NCBI GenBank assembly: GCA_021286885.1
Contig: JAJTBM010000064.1
Span: 1-10,769, forward strand
Source of the DNA: Rhodocyclales bacterium
GTDB lineage: Bacteria; Pseudomonadota; Gammaproteobacteria; Burkholderiales; Rhodocyclaceae
Direction: 5' to 3'
DNA length: 10,769 bases
Each line of letters starts with the position of its first letter. Positions within the stretch are counted from its first letter, which is position 1. This document shows, one piece after another, positions 1 to 6,258 of this stretch. The notes under the pieces were generated by a model. The model was not told the origin of the DNA, searched no databases, and saw nothing but the letters and a program-made list of their open reading frames with translations. A program made the position numbers and the translations under genes.

Positions 1-291
1 CTGGATGCCGACCTGGGTCGTCTGGAAGGCGAGCGCGAGCTGGCCCTGTGCGCCCGCCTGACCGCCTTCCCGGAAGTGGTGCGCAGCGCCGCCGCTGATT
101 ACGCGCCCCACCAGATCGCCTTCTACCTGAAGGATCTGGCCGGTGACTTCCACAGCTTCTACAACGCCGAACGGATGCTGGTGGATGATGAAGGCCTCAA
201 GCTGGCTCGCCTGGCCCTGGCCGCTGCCGTGCGTCAGGTGATCCGCAACGGCCTGCGCCTGCTCGGGGTCGCTGCCCCCGAGTCCATGTAA
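1..291 (+). CDS. argS: Arginyl-tRNA synthetase, C-terminal fragment (5' end outside window)
   Basis: This is the last 96 codons of argS, open from base 1 in frame 1 and ending with TAA at 289-291. ArgS charges tRNA-Arg with arginine in the cytoplasm. The visible part is the C-terminal all-helical anticodon-binding (DALR) domain. The segment [20 protein letters not shown] followed by an N-A-E-R block is characteristic of ArgS, and the chain ends [10 protein letters not shown], close to the usual LGVxAPExM terminus. An ATG at 76 opens a shorter frame, but it lies inside this domain and is not the gene start. The next gene begins 15 bases later, and an argS - SPOR protein - dsbA order is common in betaproteobacteria. 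Identification is from remembered family sequence and is firm; catalytic HIGH/KMSKS motifs lie outside the window. Confidence 0.95.
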   Translation: MDADLGRLEGERELALCARLTAFPEVVRSAAADYAPHQIAFYLKDLAGDFHSFYNAERMLVDDEGLKLARLALAAAVRQVIRNGLRLLGVAAPESM

Positions 292-306
292 GCCGGGAGC
301 CCAGCG

Positions 307-1089
307 ATGAACCGCGATCTCAAGCCCCGCCAGTCTGCCGTCAGTACCCGCTCCGGAAGCCGGGGGAATACCCTGGTGGGCATCTTTGTAGGTCTGATCA
401 TCGGCGCGCTGGTGGCGGCCGGGGTCGCGATGTACTTCACGTCCAATTCCCCCTTCAAGAAGCCCAAGGGCGATGAGCAGAACCCGGCGGTCACGCCGCC
501 GGCCACCAAGCCCATCCAACCGGCACCGGCGGCCCCCGCCACCCAGGCGCCTGCCAAGCCGGCTGAAGGGGGCGCTGGCGCCAGCGGCGATCAGCCCATC
601 GCCCTGCCCGGCAAGCCCGGCGACAAGCCGGTCGAAAAGCCCCGCTACGACTTCTACAACGCCTTGCCCAAGGGGCCGGATTCCCTGCCCGCACCGGCAG
701 ATCGGCCCACCGAAACCGAGGTGGTGAAGCCCGCCGACAAGAAGCCCAAGGCCGAAACCCCCGAGCAGGCCGCCGAGCGGGCCAAGGCCGAGGCCGCCCT
801 GTTCGACAAGCCCCAGCCCCAGGAAAAGTTCTATCTCCAGGCCGGGGCCTTCGAGAACCCTTCCGAGGCCGACAACCTGCGTGCCAAGCTGGCCCTGATG
901 GGCGTGGAGGCTGGCGTGCAGAAGATCGAGTCCCCCGAAAAGGGCACCCTGCACCGGGTGCGGGTGGGCCCCTTCACCAACCCGGATGATCTCAACCGGG
1001 TCAAGCAGCAGCTCCAGGCCGGTGGCGTGAATACTGCGCTGATCCGGATCAGGCCGAAGGAACCTAAACCGGCTTCCCCCGCTCAATAA
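307..1089 (+). CDS. Membrane-anchored SPOR-domain protein (FtsN-like cell-division protein)
   Basis: A 260-residue bitopic inner-membrane protein. A short cytoplasmic basic N-terminus is followed by one transmembrane helix (about residues 22-43), a long Pro/Ala/Lys-rich periplasmic linker (about 47-170) and a C-terminal SPOR domain (about 173-250) opening FYLQAGAFENPSEADNLRAK. SPOR domains bind glycan strands stripped of stem peptides at the division septum, so a septal peptidoglycan role is likely. A Y-D-F-Y-N-A-L-P-K motif at 114-122 within the linker matches FtsN-like proteins of betaproteobacteria. A GGGAG ribosome-binding site at 295-299 sits 7 bases before the ATG, only 15 bases after argS, so the two are probably cotranscribed. 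Whether it is the true essential FtsN or a paralogue cannot be decided here, so no symbol is given. Confidence 0.88.
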   Translation: MNRDLKPRQSAVSTRSGSRGNTLVGIFVGLIIGALVAAGVAMYFTSNSPFKKPKGDEQNPAVTPPATKPIQPAPAAPATQAPAKPAEGGAGASGDQPIALPGKPGDKPVEKPRYDFYNALPKGPDSLPAPADRPTETEVVKPADKKPKAETPEQAAERAKAEAALFDKPQPQEKFYLQAGAFENPSEADNLRAKLALMGVEAGVQKIESPEKGTLHRVRVGPFTNPDDLNRVKQQLQAGGVNTALIRIRPKEPKPASPAQ

Positions 1090-1100
1090 GACTTTGCCCG

Positions 1101-1133
1101 ACCCCGGGCGGCCTCCAGGGGCTGCGCCGGGGT
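1101..1133 (+). terminator. Possible Rho-independent terminator after the SPOR gene
   Basis: The arm ACCCCGG (1101-1107) pairs with CCGGGGT (1127-1133). With one bulged G at 1108 the stem extends by CG (1109-1110) against CG (1125-1126), leaving a 14-base loop. The right arm is followed by TTCGAATTCTGAATTCT, which is T-containing but not a clean T run. It lies between the SPOR stop (1089) and the dsbA start (1175), so it could end or attenuate transcription from argS. No energy calculation was done. Confidence 0.4.
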
Positions 1134-1160
1134 TTCGAATTCTGAATTCTGTAGGTTCTC

Positions 1161-1166
1161 AAGGAG
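1161..1166 (+). promoter_or_regulatory. Ribosome-binding site that fixes the dsbA start
   Basis: AAGGAG lies 8 bases before ATG 1175. The frame is open upstream to a TTG at 1094, but that start has no such site and would put 27 residues in front of the signal peptide. Confidence 0.8.
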
Positions 1167-1174
1167 AGAAACGA

Positions 1175-1813
1175 ATGCAGCGTCGCGATGCCCTCAAACA
1201 GATCTCTGCCCTGCTGGCCGCTGGCAGCCTCGGCTTGCCCGCCTGGGCCCAGGGGTCGGGCTTCGAGCAGGTCAATCCGCCCCAACCCACCGATGCCAAG
1301 GGCAAGGTGGAGGTGATCGAGTTCTTCCACTACGGCTGCCCCCACTGCCGCGCCTTTGATCCGCTGCTGGAAGGCTGGATCAAGAAGCTGCCCGCCGACG
1401 TGGTGTTCACCCGTGTTCCGGTGACTTGGGGCAACCCCCAGCTGGCCGGTTTTGCGCGCCTCTACCTGACCCTGGATGTGCTGGGCGAGCTGCACCACCT
1501 GCACGGCCAGGTGTTTGCCGCGATTCAGGACGACAAGCAACCCCTCAACACCGAGGCGGGTGCCCAGGAATGGGCCGTCAAGAAGGGTGTTGATAGCAAG
1601 AAGTTCCTTGAGGCTTACCGTTCCTTCAGCGTCCAGAGCCGTTTGGCCCGGGTCGAGCAGATCGGCAAGGCCTACAAGATCCAGGGCGTGCCCACCCTGG
1701 CTGTGGATGGCAAGTATTTCACCTCCGCCTCCATCGCTGGCTCCCACGAGAACGCCCTCAAGGTGGCCGATCAGCTGATCAGCCGGGCGCGTCAGGAGCA
1801 GGGCCGCAAGTAA
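1175..1813 (+). CDS. dsbA: Thiol:disulfide interchange protein DsbA
   Basis: A 212-residue periplasmic thioredoxin-fold oxidase that inserts disulfide bonds into newly exported proteins and is normally re-oxidised by DsbB. Residues 1-25 form a signal peptide ending AWA, with likely cleavage before Q26. The mature protein carries E-F-F-H-Y-G-C-P-H-C-R at 49-59, with the redox-active CPHC at 55-58, and the conserved cis-proline in GVPT (P173) facing the active site. Helical insertion lies between them, as in the DsbA family, and length is normal. The signal peptide begins MQRRDALK, which resembles a weak twin-arginine motif (see findings). No dsbB is visible. The gene is preceded by a hairpin and followed by another, so it may be transcribed alone. 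Confidence 0.93.
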   Translation: MQRRDALKQISALLAAGSLGLPAWAQGSGFEQVNPPQPTDAKGKVEVIEFFHYGCPHCRAFDPLLEGWIKKLPADVVFTRVPVTWGNPQLAGFARLYLTLDVLGELHHLHGQVFAAIQDDKQPLNTEAGAQEWAVKKGVDSKKFLEAYRSFSVQSRLARVEQIGKAYKIQGVPTLAVDGKYFTSASIAGSHENALKVADQLISRARQEQGRK

Positions 1814-1816
1814 GCC

Positions 1817-1832
1817 CTGGGCTTTGGCCCAG
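1817..1832 (+). terminator. Small hairpin right after dsbA
   Basis: CTGGGC (1817-1822) pairs with GCCCAG (1827-1832) around a TTTG loop, starting 3 bases past the dsbA TAA and followed by CGTTTC. It may contribute to 3' end formation or mRNA stability. The T tract is short, so terminator function is uncertain. Confidence 0.35.
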
Positions 1833-1853
1833 CGTTTCAAGCTTCCCGCGCAG

Positions 1854-1870
1854 CGCCCCCTTTGGGGGCG
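1854..1870 (+). terminator. GC-rich hairpin between dsbA and the SDR gene
   Basis: A perfect 7-bp stem, CGCCCCC (1854-1860) with GGGGGCG (1864-1870), closes a TTT loop and is followed by TTGTCGTTTG. This is the best terminator candidate for dsbA. It lies only 28 bases before the SDR start codon, so it could instead shape that gene's 5' leader. Confidence 0.5.
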
Positions 1871-1898
1871 TTGTCGTTTGTGCACAAGGAAAATCATC

Positions 1899-2660
1899 AT
1901 GCGCGTATTCATCACCGGCGCCTCCAGCGGCATCGGCGCCGCTCTGGCCCGCCATTACGCCGCCCAGGGCGCCAGCCTCGGGCTTGTGGCCCGCAGGGCG
2001 GCCCATCTGGAAGCGCTGCTGGCCAGCCTTCCTGGCCCACATGCCCATTACGTGCTGGACGTGGCCGATAGCGCCGCCCTGGCCCAGGCGGCCCAGGATT
2101 TTGTCGCGCGTTTCGGCCTGCCGGATGTGGTGATTGCGAATGCGGGGGTGTCGGTGGGTACCCTCACCGAAGAACAGGACGATCTGGCCGCGTTCGAGCG
2201 GGTGATGCGCACCAATGTGCTCGGCATGGTGGCCACCTTCCAGCCCTTCGTGGCCCCCATGCGCGCCCGGGGCGCGGGTCGGCTGGTGGGCATTGCCTCG
2301 GTGGCGGGCATTCGGGGCCTGCCCGGGGCGGGGGCCTATAGCGCTTCCAAGGCTGCTGCGATTGCTTATCTGGAAAGCCTGCGGGTGGAGCTGCACGGCA
2401 CTGGCGTGAAGGCGGTGACCATTGCGCCGGGCTACATCGAAACCCCGATGACTGCCGTGAACACCTATCCCATGCCCTTCATGCTGCCGGTGGATGAAGC
2501 CGCCCGCCGCTTTGCCCGCGCCATCGAAGCCGGCGTGAGCTACACCGTGATCCCCTGGCAGATGGGCCTGGTGGCCCGTCTGCTACGGGCGCTGCCCAAC
2601 GCGGTGTATGACCGCCTGTTTGCCCGGGCCGGGCGCAAGCCGAGGGGGCTGGCGCTGTAG
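1899..2660 (+). CDS. Short-chain dehydrogenase/reductase (SDR) family oxidoreductase
   Basis: A 253-residue cytoplasmic enzyme of the classical SDR family, which reduces or oxidises carbonyl/alcohol groups with NAD(P)(H). The Rossmann glycine motif TGASSGIG is at residues 6-13, NAG at 81-83, the active-site Asn at 106 (TNVLG), catalytic Ser at 134, and the YxxxK pair is Y147/K151 in AYSASK. A PGYIETPM segment follows at 177-184. Arginines at 32-33 after the second beta strand suggest NADPH preference (inference). The frame is open upstream to 1824, but that region contains the dsbA 3' hairpins. ATG 1899 starts exactly at the usual SDR N-terminus (MRVFITGAS) with AAGGA at 1886-1890 upstream. 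The substrate cannot be told from sequence. Confidence 0.9.
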   Translation: MRVFITGASSGIGAALARHYAAQGASLGLVARRAAHLEALLASLPGPHAHYVLDVADSAALAQAAQDFVARFGLPDVVIANAGVSVGTLTEEQDDLAAFERVMRTNVLGMVATFQPFVAPMRARGAGRLVGIASVAGIRGLPGAGAYSASKAAAIAYLESLRVELHGTGVKAVTIAPGYIETPMTAVNTYPMPFMLPVDEAARRFARAIEAGVSYTVIPWQMGLVARLLRALPNAVYDRLFARAGRKPRGLAL

Positions 2661-2706
2661 GCAGGCCCTGGGCATTGGGCGTGCGGTTTTAGGCCTCAGG
2701 CGGGAT
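2661..2706. other. Convergent intergenic gap (SDR / yggL)
   Basis: Forty-six bases separate two converging genes, where a shared terminator would be expected. There is only a loose pairing of AGGCC (2663-2667) with GGCCT (2692-2696) and of GCCC (2666-2668 region) with GGGC (2677-2680), followed on the + strand by GTGCGGTTTT. No convincing terminator is visible. Confidence 0.25.
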
Positions 2707-3039
2707 TCAGGAGGGGTACCAGGCATCCTCAAGGGGTGCCACGCGCACGGCGGCGTATTCGGGCTGCTGCTTCAGCCAGGCTTCCACCGCTTGGCGTTCC
2801 TGCTCGGTGACGGAGCCCCGGCCATAGCGGGCCACGTAGCCTTCCGTCACCCAGCCACCGAGGGCCAGATTCTGGGGCTCGATGGCTTCGTCCAGGAGGC
2901 GGCAGATCAGGTCGTCTTGTTGGTCGGTGCTCAGTTCGGCAGCCAGGTCGGCTTCAAAGCGGAAGCCGTATTCCTGAAATTCACCCACGTACAGTTTCTT
3001 GCGGAGGCGGCGGCTGCGGGTTTTTTTGCTGGGGCTCAT
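2707..3039 (-). CDS. yggL: YggL family (DUF469) ribosome-associated protein
   Basis: A 110-residue small soluble protein. The N-terminus is strongly basic (KKTRSRRLRKKLYVGEFQEYGF, residues about 5-26), very like the RSRRxRKKxxxxEFQExGF start of E. coli YggL. It is followed by an acidic segment, then IEPQNLALGGW and a C-terminal EAWLKQQPEY block. YggL has been reported to associate with the 50S ribosomal subunit; its precise role is not settled. The ATG at 3039-3037 begins MSPSKK with only a weak GAG-like ribosome-binding site upstream. It lies 109 bases past lipA in the same direction but behind a strong hairpin, so it probably has its own promoter in 3040-3086. Confidence 0.87.
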   Translation of the reverse strand: MSPSKKTRSRRLRKKLYVGEFQEYGFRFEADLAAELSTDQQDDLICRLLDEAIEPQNLALGGWVTEGYVARYGRGSVTEQERQAVEAWLKQQPEYAAVRVAPLEDAWYPS

Positions 3040-3086
3040 GAGGATCTCGGATAAAAGGGATAGGGCAGGATGTGCCTGAAACGCCC

Positions 3087-3125
3087 GCGCCCCGGGCCCG
3101 CCGTTGCGGGCGGGTTCCGGGGCGC
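3087..3125 (-). terminator. Strong GC hairpin ending the lipA transcript
   Basis: A perfect 9-bp outer stem, GCGCCCCGG (3087-3095) with CCGGGGCGC (3117-3125), encloses a 6-bp inner stem, CCCGCC (3097-3102) with GGCGGG (3109-3114), separated by a small internal loop (G3096 against TT 3115-3116). It starts 23 bases past the lipA stop. Reading on the minus strand the stem is followed by CGGGCGTTTCAGG, so the T run is short. Its strength and position make it the likely end of the dacA-lipA unit; it could also stabilise the mRNA 3' end. Confidence 0.6.
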
Positions 3126-3148
3126 AGGTGCTCAGGAAGTGCGGGATG

Positions 3149-4096
3149 TCAGGCGACGCCGGCGCCGTGGGCCTGCATGTCGGCCCAGTAGCTGGAGCGC
3201 ACCATGGGGCCGCAGGCGGCGTTCTTGAAGCCCATCTTGAGGGCTTCGGTTTCGAACATCTTGAAGGTGTCGGGATGCACGTAGCGCAGCACCGGCAGGT
3301 GGCCGCCGGAGGGCTGGAGGTATTGGCCGATGGTGAGCATGTCCACGTTGTGGGCGCGCAGGTCGCGCATCACTTCGAGGATTTCCTCGTCGGTCTCGCC
3401 CAGCCCGACCATCAGGCCAGACTTGGTGAGCACTTCCGGCTGGCGGGCCTTGAAGGCCTTGAGCAGTTCGAGGGAGTGGGCATAGTCGGCCCCCGGGCGC
3501 GCCTGCTTGTAGAGGCGGGGCACGGTTTCCAGGTTGTGGTTCATCACGTCCGGCGGGGCCTGATCGAAGATTTCGAGGGCCACATCCAGACGGCCCCGGA
3601 AGTCGGGCACCAGCACTTCGATGGTGGTCTTGGGGCTGGCTGCGCGGGTTGCGCTGATGCATTCCACAAAGTGCTGGGCGCCGCCGTCGCGCAGATCGTC
3701 CCGGTCTACGCTGGTGATCACCACGTAGCGCAGGCGCATGGCGCCGATGGTCTTGGCCAGGTTGGTGGGTTCGTCGGCATTCAGGGGCTCGGGACGGCCA
3801 TGGCCCACGTCGCAGAACGGACAGCGCCGGGTGCAGATGTCACCCATGATCATGAAGGTGGCCGTGCCCTTGCCAAAGCATTCGTGGATGTTGGGGCAGG
3901 AGGCTTCCTCGCAGACGGTGTGCAGCTTGTGCTCCCGCAAGGTTTCTTTGATCTCGTTGAAGCGTTCGGCTTCCTGACCGGCCCCCAGCTTGATGCGGAT
4001 CCACTCGGGCTTTTTGAGCCGTTCGGCGGGCACGATCTTGATGGGGATACGGGCAGTCTTGTCTGCGCCGCGTTGCTTGCGGGCGTTGGCGTCCAT
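3149..4096 (-). CDS. lipA: Lipoyl synthase (radical SAM, two 4Fe-4S clusters)
   Basis: A 315-residue cytoplasmic enzyme that inserts two sulfur atoms at C6 and C8 of octanoyl groups already attached to lipoyl domains, completing lipoate. The auxiliary cluster ligands appear as [12 protein letters not shown] (C62, C67, C73), and the radical-SAM cluster as CTRRCPFC (C88, C92, C95). The C-terminal RSSY (300-303) supplies the serine ligand of the auxiliary cluster known in LipA. Other family blocks are [31 protein letters not shown] and SGLMVGLGE. Length is normal. ATG 4096-4094 is preceded on the minus strand by AAGGA, which overlaps the lipB TAA, so the genes are 14 bases apart and clearly cotranscribed. 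Confidence 0.97.
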   Translation of the reverse strand: MDANARKQRGADKTARIPIKIVPAERLKKPEWIRIKLGAGQEAERFNEIKETLREHKLHTVCEEASCPNIHECFGKGTATFMIMGDICTRRCPFCDVGHGRPEPLNADEPTNLAKTIGAMRLRYVVITSVDRDDLRDGGAQHFVECISATRAASPKTTIEVLVPDFRGRLDVALEIFDQAPPDVMNHNLETVPRLYKQARPGADYAHSLELLKAFKARQPEVLTKSGLMVGLGETDEEILEVMRDLRAHNVDMLTIGQYLQPSGGHLPVLRYVHPDTFKMFETEALKMGFKNAACGPMVRSSYWADMQAHGAGVA

Positions 4097-4110
4097 GGGC
4101 GAATGAGTCC

Positions 4111-4728
4111 TTAGGCGGTGGGTGGGACTTCGGGAAAGTGGCGCTGGAGATGGCCGAGGAGTCGTTGTGCAACCACCTCGGGAGCATCGGTCACGCCGAA
4201 GTCTTTGAGTTGTATTGTTCTGAGCCCACTATAGCCGCAGGGATTGATCCAGGTAAACGGGGTCAAATCCATGTCGACATTGAGGGAAAGGCCGTGATAG
4301 CTGCGCCCGTTGCGCACCCGCAGGCCCAGGGCGGCGATCTTGGCGCCGTCGATATAGACCCCCGGTGCGCCGTCCTGGCGCTCGGCCTTGAGGCCGTAGT
4401 CGGCGATGCAGTCGATGAGGGATTGCTCCATCAGGTTCACCATCTCGCGCACCTTCAGGTGGCGGCGGTGTAGATCGAGGAGCAGATAAACCACCACCTG
4501 GCCGGGGCCGTGGTAGGTGATCTGGCCGCCCCGGTCGATCTGGACCAGGGGAATCTCGGTCTGATGCAGCAGGTGCTCGGGCTTGCCGGCCTGCCCCAGG
4601 GTGTAGACCGGTGGGTGCTCCACGACCCAGATTTCGTCTTCCATGCTGGCGTCGCGCAGGGTGGTGAACTCCTGCATCGCACGCCAGGTGGGTTCGTAGG
4701 GCACCCGGCCCAGCGCGCGGATGATCAC
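4111..4728 (-). CDS. lipB: Octanoyl-[acyl-carrier-protein]:protein octanoyltransferase
   Basis: A 205-residue cytoplasmic acyltransferase that moves octanoate from acyl carrier protein to the target lysine of lipoyl domains (pyruvate and 2-oxoglutarate dehydrogenases, glycine cleavage H protein). The signature [12 protein letters not shown] is at 66-77. The catalytic lysine is K130 in GAKIAALG, and the acyl-cysteine is C164 in [17 protein letters not shown] (145-155) is also typical. The start is GTG at 4728-4726, giving [15 protein letters not shown], the normal LipB N-terminus. The GTG overlaps the ybeD stop as GTGA, which suggests translational coupling. It feeds its product directly to the downstream gene product LipA. 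Confidence 0.96.
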   Translation of the reverse strand: MIIRALGRVPYEPTWRAMQEFTTLRDASMEDEIWVVEHPPVYTLGQAGKPEHLLHQTEIPLVQIDRGGQITYHGPGQVVVYLLLDLHRRHLKVREMVNLMEQSLIDCIADYGLKAERQDGAPGVYIDGAKIAALGLRVRNGRSYHGLSLNVDMDLTPFTWINPCGYSGLRTIQLKDFGVTDAPEVVAQRLLGHLQRHFPEVPPTA

Positions 4729-5000
4729 AGCACGACCTTTACCATCGGGTGGGCGGTGAGGGCCATGTAGAGCCCGTCCAGCTGCGCCTTGGAGGTGGCG
4801 TTCAGGGTGCAGGTGATGGCCAGGTAATTGCCCTTGCTGGAGGGACGCATCTCGGTGCGGGCCGGATCAAAGTCGGGGGCGTGTTCGAGCACGACGGCGA
4901 TCACCGCCTGGGCAAAACCATCCACCCGGGCGCCCATGATCTTGATCGGGAACTCGCAGGGGAATTCGAGGAGGGTGGTGCGGTCTTCGGGTTTATTCAT
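4725..5000 (-). CDS. ybeD: YbeD/DUF493 family protein (ACT-like fold)
   Basis: A 91-residue small cytoplasmic protein with the DUF493 pattern: TLLEFPCEFPIKIMG at the N-terminus, a central helix ending in H-A-P-D-F, then SSKGNYLAITCTLNATSKAQ and a C-terminal segment ending HPMVKVVL. E. coli YbeD has an ACT-like fold; its molecular role is not established. The family is nearly always found between dacA and lipB, as here. The ATG at 5000-4998 has GGGAG 8 bases upstream on the minus strand and lies 17 bases after dacA; an upstream in-frame start at 5054 would run into the end of dacA and is rejected. The stop overlaps the lipB GTG by 4 bases. Confidence 0.9.
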   Translation of the reverse strand: MNKPEDRTTLLEFPCEFPIKIMGARVDGFAQAVIAVVLEHAPDFDPARTEMRPSSKGNYLAITCTLNATSKAQLDGLYMALTAHPMVKVVL

Positions 5001-5017
5001 GGTGCAGACTCCCGGGA

Positions 5018-6142
5018 TCAGAGGTTCTTCAGCCAGAGGCGGAAAGCGTCCCACAGACGGCCAAACCAGCCGGCGGAGGGGACTTCTTCCAGGGCCACCA
5101 GGGGATACTCGCCCACGGGCTTGTCGTTGATGCTCAGTTGCAGGGTGCCCACCGGCTGGCCCTTGGTGAGGGGCGCAAACACGGGCTGCTGGCTGACCAC
5201 GTTGGCCTTCAGCTTCTGCGCATCCCCCTTGGGCAGGGAGAGCACGAAATCGTTCAGGAAGCCGACCTTCACGTTGTTCTCGGCACCCTTCCAGACCCGG
5301 AAGTCGCTTACCGCCTGGTTGGCGGAATACACCTTCACCGAGTCGAAGGCCAGATAGCCCCAGTTGAGCAGCTTCTGGGATTCGGCGGCGCGCACGCTGT
5401 CGCTGGTGGTGCCCACCACCACCGAGATCAGGCGGCGGTCGTTGCGCTTGGCGGAGGCGATCAGGCAGAAGCCGGCGCTGTCGGTGTGGCCGGTCTTGAC
5501 GCCATCCACAGTGGGATCGGAGAACAGCAGCCGGTTGCGGTTGGGCTGGCGGATCTTGTTGTAGCTGTATTCCTTGATCGAGTAGATCGGGTAGAACTCG
5601 GGGAAGTCGCGGATCAGGGCCTGGGTCAGGGTGGCCAGATCACGCACCGAGGCCAGGTGGCTGGGGCTGGGCAGGCCGGTGGCGTTCTCGTAGTGGGTGT
5701 TTTTCATGCCCAGCTTGGCGGCGGTCTGGTTCATCAGCTGGACGAAGTTTTCTTCGGAGCCGGCGATCAGTTCGGCCAGGGCGACGCAGGCGTCGTTGCC
5801 GGACTGGATGATCATGCCGTGGATCAGCTCATCCACCGTTACGGGCTTGTTGGGTTCGATGAACATCTTGGAGCCGCTGATCTTCCAGGCCTTTGCGGAG
5901 ACCGGCACATCCTGCTGGAGGCTGATGCGCTTTTCCTTGAGGGCGGAGAAGGTCAGGTAGGCCGTCATCAACTTGGTGAGGGACGCTGGCTCGATCTTTT
6001 CATCGGGCCCCTGGGCGGTGAGGATCTGGCCAGACCCCACATCGACCAGCAGCCAGGCCTTGGCAGCAACGGTGGGCGGGGTCATCTGGGCCAGGGCGAG
6101 GGCCGGGACGAGCAGCAGAAGCAGGATGATGCGGCGCAGCAT
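5018..6142 (-). CDS. dacA: D-alanyl-D-alanine carboxypeptidase (penicillin-binding protein 5/6 family)
   Basis: A 374-residue low-molecular-mass PBP that trims the terminal D-Ala from peptidoglycan pentapeptides in the periplasm. A Sec signal peptide (residues 1-18, MLRRI then a Leu-rich core ending ALA) is followed by the peptidase S11 domain with SLTK (54-57, nucleophile S54), SGN (114-116) and KTG (216-218). A C-terminal beta domain (about 270-352) follows. The last 16 residues, WFGRLWDAFRLWLKNL, form an amphipathic helix that anchors such enzymes to the outer face of the inner membrane. ATG 6142-6140 is chosen because it begins the signal peptide and lies just downstream of a TATAAT box; the open frame upstream to 6241 would cross that promoter. 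No clear Shine-Dalgarno is present. It heads the ybeD-lipB-lipA run. Confidence 0.95.
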   Translation of the reverse strand: MLRRIILLLLLVPALALAQMTPPTVAAKAWLLVDVGSGQILTAQGPDEKIEPASLTKLMTAYLTFSALKEKRISLQQDVPVSAKAWKISGSKMFIEPNKPVTVDELIHGMIIQSGNDACVALAELIAGSEENFVQLMNQTAAKLGMKNTHYENATGLPSPSHLASVRDLATLTQALIRDFPEFYPIYSIKEYSYNKIRQPNRNRLLFSDPTVDGVKTGHTDSAGFCLIASAKRNDRRLISVVVGTTSDSVRAAESQKLLNWGYLAFDSVKVYSANQAVSDFRVWKGAENNVKVGFLNDFVLSLPKGDAQKLKANVVSQQPVFAPLTKGQPVGTLQLSINDKPVGEYPLVALEEVPSAGWFGRLWDAFRLWLKNL

Positions 6143-6170
6143 GGTATGGGATAGAATTGCAAAGAACGCG

Positions 6171-6176
6171 ATTATA
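6171..6176 (-). promoter_or_regulatory. Putative -10 element of the dacA operon
   Basis: ATTATA on the + strand reads TATAAT on the minus strand, a perfect sigma-70 -10 hexamer, in an otherwise GC-rich region. It would place the transcription start about 20 bases before the dacA ATG. At 16-18 bases upstream there is only a weak -35 (CGAAAC or TCGAAA), with no TTGACA and no extended -10 TG, so activation or modest strength is possible. Confidence 0.6.
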
Positions 6177-6185
6177 GTCGTCCCC

Positions 6186-6200
6186 TCGAATCGGTTTCGA
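6186..6200. repeat. Small inverted repeat over the dacA -35 region
   Basis: TCGAA (6186-6190) and TTCGA (6196-6200) form a 5-bp dyad around TCGGT. It covers the position expected for the dacA -35 element, so it could be a regulator site. Arms this short can arise by chance. Confidence 0.25.
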
Positions 6201-6223
6201 CCCGGATTTGTGTGGGGTTGTAG

Positions 6224-6239
6224 GGAACTTTCCGGTTCC
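6224..6239. repeat. Small inverted repeat upstream of the small secreted protein
   Basis: GGAAC (6224-6228) and GTTCC (6235-6239) flank TTTCCG. It lies 19 bases before the small ORF start at 6259, in the divergent intergenic region, and could be an operator or a leader hairpin. Evidence is the dyad alone. Confidence 0.25.
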
Positions 6240-6258
6240 ACCCTTTGTCTGGCTATTC

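Noticed and set aside
1094..1174. Upstream TTG start for dsbA
   Set aside because: It would add 27 residues before a complete signal peptide and lacks a ribosome-binding site, while ATG 1175 has AAGGAG.
1824..1898. Upstream start for the SDR gene
   Set aside because: It falls within the dsbA 3' hairpins, and the SDR fold starts exactly at ATG 1899.
1064..1933. 289-codon open frame on the minus strand
   Set aside because: Antisense to dsbA, with no recognisable motif; it also crosses the dsbA hairpins.
2661..2706. Bidirectional terminator between SDR and yggL
   Set aside because: Only 4-5-bp arms with a long loop are present, so it is listed just as an intergenic gap.
3104..4114. 336-codon open frame on the plus strand
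   Set aside because: Antisense to lipA, which has all iron-sulfur ligands. The mirror frame is an effect of codon bias.
5138..6154. 338-codon open frame on the plus strand
   Set aside because: Antisense to dacA, whose three active-site motifs are intact. The translation is Gly/His/Val-rich with no domain.
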